Source of the DNA: Croceimicrobium hydrocarbonivorans
GTDB taxonomy: Bacteria; Bacteroidota; Bacteroidia; Flavobacteriales; Schleiferiaceae
DNA: 64,000 nucleotides
Direction of reading: 5' to 3'
NCBI RefSeq assembly: GCF_014524565.1
Contig: NZ_CP060139.1
Span: 937,501-1,001,500 of the forward strand
Position numbers and translations under genes: made by a program. The notes beneath the pieces were generated by a model that made no database searches, was not told the origin of the DNA, and saw nothing but the letters and a program-made list of their open reading frames with translations. Each line of letters begins with the position of its first letter. Position 1 is the stretch's first letter. This document shows positions 1 to 9,995 of the stretch, in pieces.

Positions 1-67
1 CAATTACTTCTTAGTAATTTTTTTCAAGTGCCTTATGAACGTTTCCCGCTACTCTCGTAAGGGGCGG

Positions 68-97
68 CAAATATACACCGACTTCCCCGCTACGCAA
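68..97 (-). promoter_or_regulatory. Putative Bacteroidota promoter for a gene left of the window
   Basis: On the minus strand a TATATTTG box (68-75) matches the Bacteroidota -7 consensus TANNTTTG. A TTG lies 19 bases upstream (95-97), the usual -33 spacing. It would drive a transcript running off the left edge. Within 1-67 I see no convincing start codon. Inference from motif only. Confidence 0.35.
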
Positions 98-161
98 GCC
101 TTTCCAAAGTCTTTTTGTGAATTATTTCACAAGGAGCTGAAAGCCTGCACTATAAATTCCC

Positions 162-836
162 CTAAGGATTAGAAGAACTCACCGGAATCACCTTGCCATG
201 CAGGATTCCCGGTGCTTGCAAAGCGAAATTAAAGATGAACTTGGCCATCTCATCCGGCTGTGAAGCCGCCTCCAAATCCGGAAATGCATTGCGAAACATC
301 TCCGTGGCACTACTTCCCAGAGCCAAAGCATTCACCGTTATACCCTCTTCAGCCAATTCCGTAGCCAAACATTCGATCCAAATATTCATGGCGCCCTTAG
401 AACTACTATATACAGAGAGGCCCGGGAACTTCATACTGCCTCCAATACCACCTATACTACTAATGGCCAAAATCTGACTCCCCCTCTTTAACATAGGTAA
501 GAGTGCTTGGGTGAGAAAATAGGGGGCCATTACATTCGTATGATATAAAGATTGCATATCCTCTGGCAACATCTCCCGAAAGGGCTTATTAACGAAGGCC
601 GCCGCATTATGTATTAATAGGTCTATACTTTGTGTCTTCTCCTTAATATGTGCTGCCGCCTGATCCCAATCATTAATGTCGGTACAAATGGTCTCAACAT
701 TATCCTCTTCCCTAGCCAGAGCTTCTAAGGCCTCTGCTGAACGAGCTACCGCCAGTACTTGATGACCGGCCTTTGAAAACTGCTTGGCCAGCTCCTTTCC
801 TATTCCTCGGCTGGCTCCTGTAATTAATACTTTCAT
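162..836 (-). CDS. Short-chain dehydrogenase/reductase (SDR) family protein
   Basis: A 224-residue classical SDR, probably an NAD(P)-dependent oxidoreductase of unknown substrate. The nucleotide-binding motif TGASRGIG is at residues 6-13, the HNAA variant of the NNAG motif at 76-79, and the catalytic YxxxK as Tyr143/Lys147 with serines at 126-127. Length is usual for the family. It follows the pyruvate dehydrogenase genes on the same strand but is separated from them by a hairpin terminator, so it is probably a separate unit. Function beyond the fold cannot be named. Confidence 0.85.
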   Translation of the reverse strand: MKVLITGASRGIGKELAKQFSKAGHQVLAVARSAEALEALAREEDNVETICTDINDWDQAAAHIKEKTQSIDLLIHNAAAFVNKPFREMLPEDMQSLYHTNVMAPYFLTQALLPMLKRGSQILAISSIGGIGGSMKFPGLSVYSSSKGAMNIWIECLATELAEEGITVNALALGSSATEMFRNAFPDLEAASQPDEMAKFIFNFALQAPGILHGKVIPVSSSNP

Positions 837-853
837 CTTATATAGCTATATAC

Positions 854-883
854 AAAAATGCCCCGGCGTAAACCAGGGCATTT
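854..883 (-). terminator. Rho-independent terminator after pdhC
   Basis: The inverted repeat AAATGCCC/GGGCATTT, followed on the minus strand by a T-run, lies just beyond the E2 stop codon. It ends the pdhA-pdhC unit. Confidence 0.7.
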
Positions 884-900
884 CTATTTGTGTATTTCGA

Positions 901-2142
901 TTAGAGCAACATATTTAATGGGCTCTCCAATATTCCTTTAAAGGTTTGCAAGAAGGCAGCACCTGAGGCGCCGTCAACCACACGGTGATCACAGCTTAAG
1001 GTTACCTTCATTACATTACCGGGAACTACCTCGCCATTTTTAACCACCGGTACCTGCTTAATTCCGCCTACGGCTAAAATACAAGCATCCGGACTATTTA
1101 TAATAGCGGTAAACTCTTCAATCCCGAACATTCCCAGATTTGAAATAGTAAAGGTATTTCCTTCCCATTCCTGAGGTTGCAATTTCTTATCGCGCGCTTT
1201 GCCCGCAAATTCTTTTGCTTCCTTATTAATGGTAGCCAAACCTTTTTGGTCAGCATGACGAATTACCGGTACCAGTAATCCCTCATCTACGGCCACAGCC
1301 ATTCCTATATTAATATCATGATTGCGACGAATCACATCACCATCCCAACTAGAATTAATAACTGGATGTTGCTTTAGAGCTACCGCCGCGGCTTTAATCA
1401 CAAAATCATTAAAGCTGATTTTGGTTTCGGCCACCGCATTAATACTCTTACGTGCCTCGATAGCCTGATCCATATCTATATCTAAAGTCAGATAAAAATG
1501 TGGAGCCGAGAATTTCGATTCACTTAATCGACGCGCAATGGTTTTACGCATTTGTGAAACGGGCAACTCATCATAGGCCATTCCCGCAGGAGCTGCGCCA
1601 GCAGAACCCATATTAACTTGAGGTGCTGCAGCAGGAGCAGATGCAGGCGCTTGATAATTGTCGATATCGCGCTTAACGATACGACCACCTTCGCCACTGC
1701 CTTTCACTTGATTAATATCAATGCCTTTATCTTCTGCTAATTTCTTCGCTAAAGGGGACGCCTTTAATCGATCGCCATTAGCTGCAGGAGCTTCTATCTT
1801 TTCTTCCGCTACTGGAGCAGGAGCTGCTTCGGGAGCACTTTCTTTTTCTTCTTTAGGAGCTGGGGCTGATCCACCACCATTTAATAAGGCGGAAATATCT
1901 TCACCCTTTTCTCCTAGGATGGCTAGAATAGAATCCACCGGAGCGGTATTTCCTTCCTCTACGCCAATATGTAATAATACACCTTCCTGAAAAGCCTCAA
2001 ATTCCATGGTGGCTTTATCAGTTTCGATTTCCGCTAAAAGATCTCCTTCTTCTACTTTATCTCCGATTTGCTTGTGCCACTTAGCCACGGTACCTTCTTC
2101 CATGGTGTCGCTCAAGCGGGGCATGTTTACTACTTCTGCCAT
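901..2142 (-). CDS. pdhC: Pyruvate dehydrogenase E2, dihydrolipoamide acetyltransferase
   Basis: A 413-residue E2 that transfers the acetyl group from lipoamide to CoA. In order it has one lipoyl domain (ETDKATMEFE around the lipoylated lysine, about residues 40-50), an Ala/Pro/Glu-rich linker, a peripheral subunit-binding domain (about 128-160, with KASPLAKKLA), a second Ala/Pro linker, and the catalytic domain ending with DHRVVDG near residue 385, which holds the active-site His. It begins 11 bp after the E1-alpha stop on the same strand, so the two are co-transcribed. E1-beta is not in the window. A branched-chain oxoacid complex is possible but less likely given the partner. Confidence 0.92.
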   Translation of the reverse strand: MAEVVNMPRLSDTMEEGTVAKWHKQIGDKVEEGDLLAEIETDKATMEFEAFQEGVLLHIGVEEGNTAPVDSILAILGEKGEDISALLNGGGSAPAPKEEKESAPEAAPAPVAEEKIEAPAANGDRLKASPLAKKLAEDKGIDINQVKGSGEGGRIVKRDIDNYQAPASAPAAAPQVNMGSAGAAPAGMAYDELPVSQMRKTIARRLSESKFSAPHFYLTLDIDMDQAIEARKSINAVAETKISFNDFVIKAAAVALKQHPVINSSWDGDVIRRNHDINIGMAVAVDEGLLVPVIRHADQKGLATINKEAKEFAGKARDKKLQPQEWEGNTFTISNLGMFGIEEFTAIINSPDACILAVGGIKQVPVVKNGEVVPGNVMKVTLSCDHRVVDGASGAAFLQTFKGILESPLNMLL

Positions 2143-2153
2143 GCTATAATCTC

Positions 2154-3152
2154 TTAATGGGTTTTAATAAATGGATAGTCCTCCTGGATGTATACATTCT
2201 TGTATAAATTGGAAGCATCCGGGAAAGGTGACTCATCCGCATATTGCACGCATTCATTCACCAAATCCTTAACGCGATCTTCGATCTCCTTAAGCTCGGC
2301 TTCGGTAGCGTACTTTTTATCTTGAATTACTTTGTGCACGATTCCGATTGGATCACGCTTCTGATATTCGGCCACCTCTTCCTTGGTACGGTAATGCTGA
2401 GCATCCGACATAGAGTGGCCTTTATAACGGTAGGTACGAATTTCTAAGAAGCTAGGACCTTTTCCGCTACGAGCGCGATCTACTGCAGTTTGCATGGCCT
2501 GGTAAACAGTTACCGGATCCATACCATCCACCGGTTCGCAGGGCATATCGTAGCCTAATCCTAATTTATAGATATCTGTATGGTTAGCGGTACGCTCCAC
2601 AGAGGTACCCATTGCATAACCATTATTCTCTACCACAAAAACTACCGGAAGATTCCACAGCATCGCCAGGTTCATCGTTTCATGGAAACTTCCCTGACGA
2701 ACGGCTCCATCACCCATATAACAAAGGGTAACTGCTCCGGTCTCTAAATACTTATCGGCGAAAGCCAATCCTGCACCTAAAGGAATTTGACCTCCCACGA
2801 TGCCATGACCTCCAAAGAAGTTATGCTCCTTTGAGAACATGTGCATGGAGCCCCCATTTCCTTCGGAGGTACCACCGGTTTTACCGCAAAGCTCGGCCAT
2901 AATCTTACGAGGATCTACTCCCAGCGCTATAGGCTGAACATGGTTACGGTAAGCCGTGATCATGCGATCGTTTTCTTCCATTGCAAATGCCGAACCCGCA
3001 AGCACGGCTTCCTGGCCATTGTAAAGGTGGAGGAATCCGCGAATCTTCTGTTGAATGTAGAGGGCGGCTGCCTTATCTTCAAACTTGCGCCAGAACAGCA
3101 TATCTTCATACCATTGTAGATATACCTTCTTGGTGATCTTCTTCTTAGGCAT
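2154..3152 (-). CDS. pdhA: Pyruvate dehydrogenase E1 component, alpha subunit
   Basis: A 332-residue thiamin-diphosphate-dependent E1-alpha. The TPP/Mg motif GDGAVRQG...NLPVVFVVENN is near residues 145-176, and the phosphorylation-loop-like region YRYKGHSMSDA is near 241-251. It decarboxylates pyruvate with a separate E1-beta subunit and passes the acetyl group to E2, encoded immediately downstream. A minus-strand TAAATTTG box (3175-3182) lies about 25 bases before the ATG and is a likely promoter. Confidence 0.93.
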   Translation of the reverse strand: MPKKKITKKVYLQWYEDMLFWRKFEDKAAALYIQQKIRGFLHLYNGQEAVLAGSAFAMEENDRMITAYRNHVQPIALGVDPRKIMAELCGKTGGTSEGNGGSMHMFSKEHNFFGGHGIVGGQIPLGAGLAFADKYLETGAVTLCYMGDGAVRQGSFHETMNLAMLWNLPVVFVVENNGYAMGTSVERTANHTDIYKLGLGYDMPCEPVDGMDPVTVYQAMQTAVDRARSGKGPSFLEIRTYRYKGHSMSDAQHYRTKEEVAEYQKRDPIGIVHKVIQDKKYATEAELKEIEDRVKDLVNECVQYADESPFPDASNLYKNVYIQEDYPFIKTH

Positions 3153-3174
3153 TGTTCTATTTGATTGAGAACGG

Positions 3175-3182
3175 CAAATTTA
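3175..3182 (-). promoter_or_regulatory. TANNTTTG -7 box upstream of pdhA
   Basis: On the minus strand TAAATTTG fits the Bacteroidota -7 consensus, 23 bases before the pdhA start codon. No clear -33 TTG is seen at the standard distance. Confidence 0.4.
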
Positions 3183-3203
3183 TACAAAAAGCCTGCAAGG
3201 ACA

Positions 3204-3692
3204 CTATTCAGGAAGATGACTTTCGTTAAAGCTGAAAGGCATTAAATGTCGAGTGCTTTCTGCCCTGAAAACCAGCTCTTCAGCCGGGTAAATCAGAAAG
3301 AGTTCAAGGCCGCTCTGTTGTTTATATTCATACTCAGCCATTACTTGCAAGCATCCTCCGCAAGGAAATGGCAGATTAGTTGACGTATCTGGTACACAAA
3401 CTGCCAGAGCTTCGAAGGTCATATTTGGAAATTGTACTCCCGCCGCAAACAAGGCCACCCTTTCCGCACATAATCCGCTAGGATAAGCGGCATTTTCCTG
3501 ATTGGCACCTTGAATGATAGTTTGATTGGCCAAACGTACGGCCGCTCCAACTTGAAATTTACTGTAAGGGGAATGACTTCGGTTGCGTGCCTCCAGTGCT
3601 TTTTGCACCAGCTCCCATTCTGATGGATTTAAATCTTGATAGGATTGAGCTTGGAGCTCGCAATGGAATTCTAGTTTCTTGATATTCTTCAA
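3204..3692 (-). CDS. cdd: Cytidine deaminase
   Basis: A 162-residue homotetrameric-type cytidine deaminase converting cytidine/deoxycytidine to uridine/deoxyuridine in pyrimidine salvage. The substrate-binding segment SPYSKFQVGAAV (about 41-52), the catalytic zinc motif CAE (about 75-77) and the second zinc motif PCGGC (about 110-114) are all present. It starts 4 bp after the porV stop, so it is the last gene of a porU-porV-cdd unit; this linkage is common in flavobacteria. Confidence 0.92.
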   Translation of the reverse strand: MKNIKKLEFHCELQAQSYQDLNPSEWELVQKALEARNRSHSPYSKFQVGAAVRLANQTIIQGANQENAAYPSGLCAERVALFAAGVQFPNMTFEALAVCVPDTSTNLPFPCGGCLQVMAEYEYKQQSGLELFLIYPAEELVFRAESTRHLMPFSFNESHLPE

Positions 3693-3696
3693 TGAA

Positions 3697-4878
3697 TTAC
3701 TCTGCTTGTTCGAAATTGAATAACAGGGTAAAGCGCAAAGTGTTTTCGAGTGGACTGCGAACTACAGCAGAAGCTGGAATTAAATAAGCGAAATCCAATC
3801 CGAATACATTGTACTGAATACCCAATCCGATGGTATAGTATTGACGTCCCCCCTTATTAGGATCCTCATACTGGTATCCACCTCTGAAGGCAAACTTATT
3901 ATCGTACCAATATTCGGCACCGATATTAATATTGATTTCTTCCAATTCCTCGCTGGTTCCTCCAGGAGCATCATTGAAAGATTGGAATACTCCGGCGAAT
4001 GCCGATACATTATCATCTACCCCAGCAATGATCTCACCATTGTCATCCAATACCGGAGGAGTAGGTACTAAAAGTTTATTTAAATCTACGTACACCGAAA
4101 AACGGTTGTATCTATCAATATCCAAATGGTAACCACCACCTAATCGCAGGTTGGCCGGAATAAAGTCGGCACTCTCTTGAGAAGTACCATAGCTAATCTT
4201 ACCTCCTACATTGGAGATATTCAAACCCCCACTAAAACTTTGGTACTGGCCATTCCCCATCGACTTGCGATCACTCTGATAGTAGAATCCTAAATCGGCC
4301 GCCAAGGAAGAACCCGGGGTAGTTTCAATTCCGGCAGTTTGCAAACCATTGGTTAAATCGCTGTAGATAAAACGAAGGCCAACCCCCATACTAAAGTTGT
4401 TGCTCAACTTCAATCCATAGCCCGCGTTTAAAGTCATCTCATAAGGCTGACCTGTTCCTTGGGGTTGATTGTCTTGATCGCGGAAATTAATTTCTCCTAG
4501 AGAGAAGTAGCGCATGGCGATGGCCAAACCTTGCTTATCATCAAATTTAGTGGCGTAAGAAACGTGAGCTAAATTGATATCATTCACCAAACGGTTTAAC
4601 CAGGGCGTATAGCTTAAGGAAAGAGAATTGGTTCCATCCTCTAAAAAGGCCAGCTTACCGGTATTCCAATACACTGAATTTGCATCAGGCGCAGTAGCTG
4701 CACCTACGTCTCCCATACCCCCGGCACGGGCGTCTGGAGAAACGGCAATAATGGGAACAGCAACTGATATGGTGCGGAGTTCGGCGAAATAATCACCATC
4801 CCCTTTGAGATTTCCAAATTGGGCATGTAAGCCGAAAGCGCTGAAAATAAATAGGCTAAGAGCAAAAAATTGCTTCAT
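3697..4878 (-). CDS. porV: Type IX secretion outer-membrane protein PorV (LptO)
   Basis: A 393-residue FadL-like beta-barrel with an N-terminal signal peptide (MKQFFALSLFIFSAFGLHAQ) and repeated amphipathic strands ending in an aromatic terminal strand. PorV shuttles type IX cargo from the translocon to the sortase PorU. The motif ARAGGMGDVGAA near residue 51 is typical of the family. It directly follows porU on the same strand (49-bp gap), matching the conserved gldJ/porU/porV locus. Confidence 0.9.
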   Translation of the reverse strand: MKQFFALSLFIFSAFGLHAQFGNLKGDGDYFAELRTISVAVPIIAVSPDARAGGMGDVGAATAPDANSVYWNTGKLAFLEDGTNSLSLSYTPWLNRLVNDINLAHVSYATKFDDKQGLAIAMRYFSLGEINFRDQDNQPQGTGQPYEMTLNAGYGLKLSNNFSMGVGLRFIYSDLTNGLQTAGIETTPGSSLAADLGFYYQSDRKSMGNGQYQSFSGGLNISNVGGKISYGTSQESADFIPANLRLGGGYHLDIDRYNRFSVYVDLNKLLVPTPPVLDDNGEIIAGVDDNVSAFAGVFQSFNDAPGGTSEELEEININIGAEYWYDNKFAFRGGYQYEDPNKGGRQYYTIGLGIQYNVFGLDFAYLIPASAVVRSPLENTLRFTLLFNFEQAE

Positions 4879-4927
4879 CTTTTCTTTTTAGAAGGGGCAA
4901 AAATAAGTTTTCTATACAAACGCGGGG

Positions 4928-7900
4928 TTAACGTAACACTACCAATTTTTCGTATACGTCCGCTGAACTATTATCGCTAAGGGAACGAACTTTCACACGA
5001 TAAACGTATACCCCCTTCCCGATTTTATCTCCATAATCATCTAATCCATTCCAACTGATGCCGGTAACACGGTTTCCAGCACTCAATACTTCTTGATTAA
5101 TGGTCTTTACCAATTTACCTGAAACCGTAAATATTTGCACTTGCACCTCCAAAGGCTGATTGGCCCGATTGTGCTCAAATTGAAATTCGGTATAAGTGGT
5201 AAAAGGATTGGGATAGTTCAATACGCGCTCCAAGGCCAGGTCTGCCGATTCGGCCACCACAAATTCGGTTGTAGCCTCTGAAGGATTATTATAAATATCG
5301 AAGGCCCGCAAATCCAATTGGTAAGATCCAGGCTCCAAATCAAATAACTGGTAACGCAAGGAACCGGATTTATAGGAATTGAGATCCGCCTCATAATATT
5401 CATTTAGGATATAAGGCTGGTCACTAGCTTTATTTAAGACAGCACGCAAATCCTGACCAATGCCATTCCCCACCGTATTAATACCACTAGAGTCGCGCAG
5501 CTCGGCATAGATATAAGGATCCGATCCGGTAATGCCGCCACGCACAAAGCTGGCATCATTCATAAAGAGTTGAATTTCGGGGCCCTCTTCATCGGCCGGA
5601 GCATTTTCATTAAATCCACCCACAAGAATGGAATCATAAGCACCGGCGGCATCCCGATCATTTACAGCATCGTAGGCATACATGCTCACCTTACCAAAGC
5701 CGAATTGATAATTGATCCCTAAGGGTGCGCGAAATTGCACGGTCCAGAGGCCATTATTCACCTCTACCTTTCCACGATAAATCAAACTATTGCGTTCCTG
5801 GAAGTTCACCGGGCTACCTACCCCATCATTCACTAAGGTTTGACGCTGGGTTTCCTTATCGAATACGCTAATGTTCAAAATGCCATTAAAATCATTCATC
5901 AGTTGACCATTGAGGTCTACTACCTGGCCATCTAATTCCACCAAAGAAAGAGCCTTAATAGTGTCTTGCGCCAAAGCGATGTCTACCGCATTAAAATCGG
6001 TAAGCTCCACTCCATATTCCGGAATAGCCAAACGTAAGGCAGGATCTCCTACCAATGAAAATTTGGTTTTGGTATTTCGGCTGCGCACAAAATCATCATT
6101 CTTAGCCGCACGGAAAATCTGTCCTAAAGTTTGAGGCACCCCATTGGGTCGAGCCAAAATGGTATCGAAAATAGCCTCATTAAGATCTACCGCTCCTTGC
6201 ACCCCCACTACTCGGGTAGTAGATAAAAGAGCTACTGCACCACCGCGAGGATTAAGCAATAACTGCTCCCCGGCCGATACTCGCTTGGGATCATCGTAGC
6301 GGGTAAACTCACAGGTGATGGTAATAAAGAGTGGCAAGGCATCGTAATTGGTCCAACCATTTACATCCGATAGCTGTAAAAGCTTTTCGGAGGCCAGACC
6401 GATTTCCCCACCATGACCGATATAATTCACCAACAAACATCCTCTTTGTACGGCTCGAAACATATCACGCTGAGCCTCCGGATAAGACTGACTGCCGGTA
6501 CTGGTTTGCTGCTGATAGGCATCCTGGTAAATCTTCTGCACATTAAAGGCATTGGAGGCCCGCTTAGTAAGATTGTAAAGGTTTTCGGATCGAGGCACGA
6601 AATAGGTGCGTTCCCATCCTAAATCCACATCATCACTCATTAATAGAACCCTGCTTCTCCACTCTCCAAAGCGACCGGTACCTTCCACATAGTTCTTCAC
6701 CTTGTTCACGTAGTTTCGGGCTTCGGCGGCAGTACTTACGGTAATACGACCGATCCCTAAATCCATAATGGCACCTTGAAAATTGGTGGCTTCACCGGGA
6801 TCCATATAGGCAAAGAAGTCATCTGTAATACTAGATAGACCTAAAGAGTAGCTATAGCTCGACTCCCAAGTGGGAACAAAATTATTGTTGCCCGTAATGC
6901 GATCCTTATAATCGTAGGAAGCATCACCAAAAAGCAAAACGTATTTAAACTGATCATTCTGGGAACGATCGTATAAGTCCTTAATAAAATCACGAACGGC
7001 ACTAAGGTCCTGACCACCGGAACCGTATTCATTGTAAATCTCTTCGGTGCTAACTACTGCGGTTGCAACATTATCTGAACCATTATGGAAATCCGCCAGC
7101 TCTTGTGCCGATTCCAGGAAATTAGGATGACTGATGATCACCATTTCAGGAACGGTCATCGCATGTAAGTCCTGATTTTCGATTAAGCCGATATAAGCAG
7201 GTGCATCGAAGTTGGTACCCGTAAAAGCCACATATTCATTTAGCTCACTGAGGTCGGCATTGAATTCATAAATTCCACTGCCATTAAAGGCCCCGGGTAC
7301 ATATTGATGTTCTCCCAGTCGATTGATCTGCCAAACGGTAATGTCATTAGGCGGATTCTCAATTCGGAAGGTTCCTACCGCTCCTGCCGCCAAGCTGCGA
7401 CTATCGCGGAATTGAATCATATTTCCCGCCCCGGCAAAATTGAGAGCACGACGAACATTCAGTTCAATTTTATCTAACCAGGCTACTCCGGTAGGATTAG
7501 CTGAATTATCGTAAGTGAGGTTCAAAGTAAGATTGGAGGCTTGAGCGGTAAAGGTCCCGCGTTGATCCGCTCTTTGCACAAAGGCAGGGTAATCACCCGA
7601 AGTTTCATAGGCACTAATCCCGTTACTCATAACCGTTTGGTTGGCATAGCGAGTATTTAAGGAAGTACCTCCAGTAGAAGCACGTCCTACGGCATCCACT
7701 CGAATTTTCACGGCTTCAGCTAAAACAAGATTCGGAAAGGAAAAATTGTAATTATAACTGAGGGTAAACTCAAAGATATCGCCGTACCAGGCTCTACCGG
7801 TACCTACCAAGTTAACCAGGTCTTCCTCCACCGCGTCAAAATCGTCAAAACTGCTTATTACTTGCTGAGGATTGGAGGGCAAGTTCATGGTCTCCATGCT

Positions 7901-8782
7901 CTTAGCATTGCCCGCATCCACACTTACAAATACGAAGTTGTGATCGCGGTAAATATTATGTCGGTAATCAAAACGATCGCCACTGCTGTTATAGGTCCAA
8001 TCATGGGGACCATAAGCATAAAAGAGGATGTAGTCATTGTTATTGAAGTCTCCATCATTATTGGCATCCACCGCTTTAAATGAACGCTCTTGCAGATCTA
8101 TAGTGCGGGCAGCATTGAAGCTTTCGGGAAGCATGGCTTGGTCATTCGCTAATAATCGAATGGAAGCGATTTTCACATCACCATCCCCAATTTTATGCTG
8201 ATTAAAAAAGTCGGGAGTCAACTTATAGATTCCGCTTTCGCTGATGCGCAGTTTATGCCATTTCCCGGTAGACAGTTGGCTATTCGCCAGATTTTTAGCC
8301 CGACGAATTAAGGGAGCTTCCGGCTTGCGCTGACCCTTTAACACCTGCCACTGCAATTGTGTAATGCGATAAACTTGATTGCCTTCTTTATAGAAAGGAA
8401 TCAAGCAATAGGAAATTCGGGAAGCAGTTCGAGAATAGCCTGCATAATTTTGATAGAGGAGTGCCTCCTTGCTGGGAAGCTCAATATTTCGGAGCACCCA
8501 TTTTTCACGATTGGGAACGAGCTCAGAACTAAGAACCCTTAATTGAACTGAATCCGAAGCCCGGAACTCAGCTGGCAGTGCTGCACAAAATTGCGGCAGC
8601 CCATAGTAATCCGGATGCATATCTGCCGCTTTCAAGGAGGGTAAGAAAGTTTCGCCTTCCGGCCCGGTGGGAATCGGCTCCAACCATTGGAGTTGCACGG
8701 TGCCACTTTGAGCCTGTGCTAAGGCCCATGTACTGGTAAATAAGAGGGTAAAGAGAACTAAAATGCTCTTCATGAAATCCAT
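4928..8782 (-). CDS. porU: Type IX secretion sortase PorU, C25 peptidase
   Basis: A 1284-residue secreted gingipain-like (C25) sortase. It cleaves the C-terminal signal of type IX cargo at the cell surface and attaches anionic lipopolysaccharide in species that use it. The signal peptide is at residues 1-22. The C25 domain includes LLFGDASYDYKDR (about 620-632), the catalytic His in YIGHGGE (about 790) and the catalytic Cys in ITCEF (about 823). The C-terminus has a FlgD-like immunoglobulin fold (NYPNPF near 1188). A second Met at residue 4 is an alternative start. Confidence 0.92.
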   Translation of the reverse strand: MDFMKSILVLFTLLFTSTWALAQAQSGTVQLQWLEPIPTGPEGETFLPSLKAADMHPDYYGLPQFCAALPAEFRASDSVQLRVLSSELVPNREKWVLRNIELPSKEALLYQNYAGYSRTASRISYCLIPFYKEGNQVYRITQLQWQVLKGQRKPEAPLIRRAKNLANSQLSTGKWHKLRISESGIYKLTPDFFNQHKIGDGDVKIASIRLLANDQAMLPESFNAARTIDLQERSFKAVDANNDGDFNNNDYILFYAYGPHDWTYNSSGDRFDYRHNIYRDHNFVFVSVDAGNAKSMETMNLPSNPQQVISSFDDFDAVEEDLVNLVGTGRAWYGDIFEFTLSYNYNFSFPNLVLAEAVKIRVDAVGRASTGGTSLNTRYANQTVMSNGISAYETSGDYPAFVQRADQRGTFTAQASNLTLNLTYDNSANPTGVAWLDKIELNVRRALNFAGAGNMIQFRDSRSLAAGAVGTFRIENPPNDITVWQINRLGEHQYVPGAFNGSGIYEFNADLSELNEYVAFTGTNFDAPAYIGLIENQDLHAMTVPEMVIISHPNFLESAQELADFHNGSDNVATAVVSTEEIYNEYGSGGQDLSAVRDFIKDLYDRSQNDQFKYVLLFGDASYDYKDRITGNNNFVPTWESSYSYSLGLSSITDDFFAYMDPGEATNFQGAIMDLGIGRITVSTAAEARNYVNKVKNYVEGTGRFGEWRSRVLLMSDDVDLGWERTYFVPRSENLYNLTKRASNAFNVQKIYQDAYQQQTSTGSQSYPEAQRDMFRAVQRGCLLVNYIGHGGEIGLASEKLLQLSDVNGWTNYDALPLFITITCEFTRYDDPKRVSAGEQLLLNPRGGAVALLSTTRVVGVQGAVDLNEAIFDTILARPNGVPQTLGQIFRAAKNDDFVRSRNTKTKFSLVGDPALRLAIPEYGVELTDFNAVDIALAQDTIKALSLVELDGQVVDLNGQLMNDFNGILNISVFDKETQRQTLVNDGVGSPVNFQERNSLIYRGKVEVNNGLWTVQFRAPLGINYQFGFGKVSMYAYDAVNDRDAAGAYDSILVGGFNENAPADEEGPEIQLFMNDASFVRGGITGSDPYIYAELRDSSGINTVGNGIGQDLRAVLNKASDQPYILNEYYEADLNSYKSGSLRYQLFDLEPGSYQLDLRAFDIYNNPSEATTEFVVAESADLALERVLNYPNPFTTYTEFQFEHNRANQPLEVQVQIFTVSGKLVKTINQEVLSAGNRVTGISWNGLDDYGDKIGKGVYVYRVKVRSLSDNSSADVYEKLVVLR

Positions 8783-8981
8783 AAATTAAACTGTGTTGGC
8801 TTCAAAACGTTGCGAAGATAGACTTAGTATTCCACAGAACTTCACATAATAGACGTAGGAAATTCGAGTTCTTAAAGACAGAATGTGTAAAAAATCATTT
8901 TATTTGCCTTCTTGGAATCTCCACAGCCCTGAACTGTGGTCAATAATTTGTATCATTGTAGCCCCAAACTCTTTAGAGAGG

Positions 8982-9965
8982 ATGAACAAAAGACTACTAA
9001 CCTTTTTTGCAATTTTGGCTCTGGGCAGCACCCAAGTGCTTCAAGCACAGGATGCTCATTTCAGTCAATTCTATGCAAACCCCATGTATTTGAACCCCGC
9101 ATTTGCTGGGGTGGCCAAATGCCCGCGCCTTAACCTAAATTACCGGAATCAGTATCCGGTATTGAATGTGTACCAAACCTATAGTGCCAGCTACGATCAA
9201 TATGTAGAGCCACTGAACGGTGGGGTGGGAATTCTGCTAATGCGCGATGAGGCCGGAGACGGTGCCTTCTCAACAACCGATGCAAGCCTCGTATACAGCT
9301 ACCACTTAAAAGCATCTCGTAAGTTTAGCATCCTAGCTGGTTTTCAAGGTACCTATCGCCAGATTGCGATCGACTGGAACAGCTTCACCTTCCCGGATGA
9401 GATCGATCCCTATTTTGGATTCGTTCGTGAAACCTCTGAGCCTAATCCCGGTAGCAATACCGTAAGTGCATTCGACCTTACCGCTGGATTAATTGGCTAT
9501 ACCGAAAAATTCTACTTTGGCTTTGTTGCCTCTCACCTTACTCAACCCGATGTAAGCTTCTTTGTACAAGATCGCTTACCGATGAAATTCACTGCCCACA
9601 TGGGCTTCACTATTCCTTTAGGTCGTAAACGTTTGGTTACCGACTTACAGAATTACTTGATTCCAAACATTGTATACCAAGTACAAGGACCTTACGATCA
9701 AATTACAACCAGCCTCGCCTTTTCGCGTGGCGATTTCAAAGGAGGCTTAGGATTCCGTAGCAGTACTACTAACCCAGATGCTTTAGTGATTTTGGTAGGC
9801 TATACGCCTCTCGAAGGAAACTGGGGCTTTGGTTACAGCTACGATTATACCATCTCCAGTATTGCTAACAATTTGGGAGGAGCCCATGAACTGACCTTAA
9901 GCTATCAGTTCCCTTGTCGTGCCCCTCGCAAAAAGACCAAAGCAATAAGTTGCCCTAAGTTTTAG
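8982..9965 (+). CDS. PorP/SprF family outer-membrane protein
   Basis: A 327-residue type IX secretion-associated beta-barrel. After a signal peptide ending LQAQ it has the family signature DAHFSQFYANPMYLNPAFAG. I chose the ATG at 8982 because it gives a clean signal peptide; an in-frame ATG at 8883 would add 33 residues unlike one. Divergent from porU and 30 bp before gldJ, it belongs to the gliding/secretion locus. PorP/SprF paralogues are numerous, so the exact partner cannot be named. Confidence 0.85.
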   Translation: MNKRLLTFFAILALGSTQVLQAQDAHFSQFYANPMYLNPAFAGVAKCPRLNLNYRNQYPVLNVYQTYSASYDQYVEPLNGGVGILLMRDEAGDGAFSTTDASLVYSYHLKASRKFSILAGFQGTYRQIAIDWNSFTFPDEIDPYFGFVRETSEPNPGSNTVSAFDLTAGLIGYTEKFYFGFVASHLTQPDVSFFVQDRLPMKFTAHMGFTIPLGRKRLVTDLQNYLIPNIVYQVQGPYDQITTSLAFSRGDFKGGLGFRSSTTNPDALVILVGYTPLEGNWGFGYSYDYTISSIANNLGGAHELTLSYQFPCRAPRKKTKAISCPKF

Positions 9966-9995
9966 TTATAAAGACCTTAAGAATCAATTGTTGAT

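Noticed and set aside
1-67. C-terminal fragment of a gene reading TFIRHLKKITKK on the minus strand
   Set aside because: The frame is closed by a stop a few codons upstream and overlaps the likely transcript start of a promoter at 68-97, so it is not supported.
193-477. Open frames antisense to core genes, for example opposite the SDR, pdhA, porV and porU genes
   Set aside because: They lie wholly within well-supported genes on the other strand, have no homology features and no start context.
8883-8981. 33-residue N-terminal extension of the PorP/SprF protein
   Set aside because: It would place the signal peptide internally; the ATG at 8982 gives a normal one.
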